DNA from: Amycolatopsis sp. 2-15
GTDB taxonomy: Bacteria > Actinomycetota > Actinomycetes > Mycobacteriales > Pseudonocardiaceae
Assembly (NCBI RefSeq): GCF_030285625.1
Contig: NZ_CP127294.1
Location: 8,898,001 to 8,962,000, forward strand
Direction of reading: 5' to 3'
DNA length: 64,000 bases
In this document: piece after piece, positions 62,874 through 64,000 of the stretch
Numbering within the stretch: the first letter of the stretch is position 1
Layout of the letters: the number at the start of each line of letters is the position of its first letter
Notes under the pieces: model-generated
Seen by the model: the letters and a program-made list of their open reading frames with translations, nothing else
Database searches by the model: none
What the model was told of the DNA's origin: nothing
Position numbers and translations under genes: made by a program

Positions 62874-62925
62874 ACCGTGCGGACGGAATCCGGGCCGGGG
62901 TGGTTGCACCCGCCGGGCGGAAATT

Positions 62926-63594
62926 TCAGTCCAGCACGTCCGGCAGGTCACGCACGGAGTCCAGTACGTGGGTCGCCCCGGCCTCGGTGAGCTCGGCGCG
63001 CGTGCCGGCGCCGGTCAGCACCCCGGCCACCACGCGCGCGCCCGCGGACAAGCCGGTGCGCACGTCCGAGGGCGTGTCCCCGGCGACGGCGACGTGGCGC
63101 ACGTCGGTGACGCCCAGGCGCAGCACGGCCGTGAGCACCAGGTCCGGGTACGGGCGGCCGCGCCGGCCCTCGCCGGGGGCGAGCGCGAGGTCGGCGAGGT
63201 CGCGCCAGCCCAGCGCCTCGAGGATCGCCTGCTGCGTGACGGGCGCGAAGCCGGTGGTCAGCGCCACCTTCACGCCGCCGTGGCGCAGTCCGCGGATCAC
63301 CTCCTCCGCCCCGGGGACGGGCTTGCACTCCCCCGCCGCGACCAGGTCGGCGTAGGCGCGTTCGAACTCGGTGTTGGCGCGCTGCGCGAGCTCCTCGGTC
63401 GGCAACAGGGCGCGGAAGACGGTGATCTTCGACTGGCCCATGGTGGCGTTCACGTGCGCGAGCATCGCCGGGAATCGCTCGTCCACTTCGGACACCCCGG
63501 CGCTGCCGATGGCGGCGGTGAAGGCGCGCACCACGAGCCCGTCGTCGACGACGGTGGTGCCGGCGAGGTCCAGCACCACGAGCTCGGTCGTCAC
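62926..63594 (-). CDS. Phosphonatase-like HAD hydrolase
   Basis: 222 residues. HAD motifs: nucleophile VLDLAGTTVVDDG (D-x-A-G-T-T as in PhnX), ALTTGFAP, RGRPYPDLVL and VAVAGDTPSDVRTGLSAGA. The sequence resembles TIGR03351, a clade of phosphonoacetaldehyde-hydrolase-like proteins lacking known substrates. The GTG start overlaps the TGA stop of the upstream FAD oxidoreductase gene (GTGA), the pairing described for TIGR03351/TIGR03364. A longer in-frame form is improbable. Confidence 0.85.
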   Translation of the reverse strand: MTTELVVLDLAGTTVVDDGLVVRAFTAAIGSAGVSEVDERFPAMLAHVNATMGQSKITVFRALLPTEELAQRANTEFERAYADLVAAGECKPVPGAEEVIRGLRHGGVKVALTTGFAPVTQQAILEALGWRDLADLALAPGEGRRGRPYPDLVLTAVLRLGVTDVRHVAVAGDTPSDVRTGLSAGARVVAGVLTGAGTRAELTEAGATHVLDSVRDLPDVLD

Positions 63595-64000
63595 AGGCCC
63601 AGCTCCAGCGCGGTGTCCTCGGCGATCGCCGGCGAGCACGTCATGCCGCGCCCGCCGGGACCGGTCACGAGGAAAGCGTTGTCCGCCAAGCGTTCCCGGT
63701 GCACTACCGCGGCCGGGTCGAGGGCCTGGGCGTATACGCCGGCCCAGCGGCGGCGGATGCGCGGCAGCGGCCGGCCCAGCAGCGCGCCGGCCACCTCGGC
63801 GAGGTGCTCGTACGGGTCTTCGGTCACGTCGAAGCCGAAGGGCTGGTCGTACTCGTGCGTGTCGCCGATGGTGAGCGAGCCGTCGAGGCGCTGGACCATG
63901 AGCAGCTGCATCGCGTGGGTGGCGGCGACGTCGCCCTGAGGCTGGGTCCGGCCGAGCTCGGCGAGCGCGTCGCTGCGGAAGGCCGGGTAGTAGCGGAAGC
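63591..64000 (-). CDS. FAD-dependent oxidoreductase, C-terminal part (TIGR03364-like; 5' end outside window)
   Basis: The last 136 residues of a DAO-fold flavoprotein: FRYYPAFRSDALAELGR, QLLMVQRLDGSLTIGDTHEYDQPFGFDVTEDP and the C-terminal FAD-contacting GPGGRGMTCSPAIAEDTALELG. TIGR03364 oxidoreductases occur next to the TIGR03351 hydrolase and are proposed to oxidise a phosphonate; here the overlap of stop and start codons supports a joint pathway. Confidence 0.82.
   Translation of the reverse strand, partial: FRYYPAFRSDALAELGRTQPQGDVAATHAMQLLMVQRLDGSLTIGDTHEYDQPFGFDVTEDPYEHLAEVAGALLGRPLPRIRRRWAGVYAQALDPAAVVHRERLADNAFLVTGPGGRGMTCSPAIAEDTALELGL

Overview
The window is high-GC actinobacterial DNA with strong third-position G/C bias, many GTG starts and dense GTGA/ATGA overlaps. 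The backbone gene order is, from memory, that of the M. tuberculosis dxs1-ceoB/ceoC-dut-suhB-ppgK-sigA-sigB block (Rv2682c to Rv2710). The accessory content (betaine cluster, oligopeptide and xylose-type ABC systems, GC-rich palindromic repeats between genes) suggests a Pseudonocardiaceae genome such as Amycolatopsis. That assignment is an inference from gene order and repeat style; nothing was searched.

Layout. 1-1.4 kb: 5' part of dxs (minus). 1.6-6.2 kb: choline-to-betaine cluster (betaine aldehyde dehydrogenase, APC transporter, GMC choline dehydrogenase). 6.4-7.8 kb: small membrane protein and an iron-box-preceded siderophore-binding lipoprotein. 7.9-21.5 kb: conserved block of a TrmA-type RNA methyltransferase, an APC permease, ceoB-ceoC (TrkA-type K+ regulators), DUF3159, an OB-fold protein, an alpha/beta hydrolase, DUF3710, dut, DUF3093, DUF4193, cei, suhB, ppgK and sigA. 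Plus- and minus-strand genes alternate, and most convergent junctions hold a strong hairpin.

22-46 kb is an accessory insert between sigA and the yihY-type gene. It holds an Opp-type oligopeptide ABC operon, a DUF3592-like protein, an APH-like kinase, three small membrane proteins (one frameshifted), a two-component system whose response regulator carries two frameshifts, a second APC permease, a 941-bp IS5-type element, a three-gene operon (unknown protein, glutamine-synthetase-like enzyme, EamA exporter), a DUF7455 zinc-ribbon-like protein, a xylose-type ABC operon with its ROK repressor, and an SF2 helicase. 46.5-57 kb returns to the conserved order: YihY/BrkB protein, DUF3039, DUF3099 and sigB. 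Placed among these are a secreted protein, a four-gene pseudouridine-catabolism operon, an M20 amidohydrolase and a methyltransferase-dtd pair. 57.4-64 kb: class I fumarase, an EmrB-type exporter with MarR, an SRPBCC protein, two tandem paralogous lipoproteins, and a phosphonatase-like HAD hydrolase overlapping a truncated FAD oxidoreductase.

Most notable points: the IS sits exactly on a CTAG that served as stop codon for both flanking convergent genes, and its duplication leaves both intact and also ends the transposase. One 30-bp-module palindrome recurs at three gene 3' ends. Several regulatory sites can be read directly: a GGAAC-N18-GTT promoter before sigB, an iron box with a probable leaderless promoter, a perfect 10-5-10 palindrome before the xylose-type operon, and an inverted repeat holding the -35 and -10 boxes of the exporter gene. 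No rRNA, tRNA, CRISPR array or prophage was seen.
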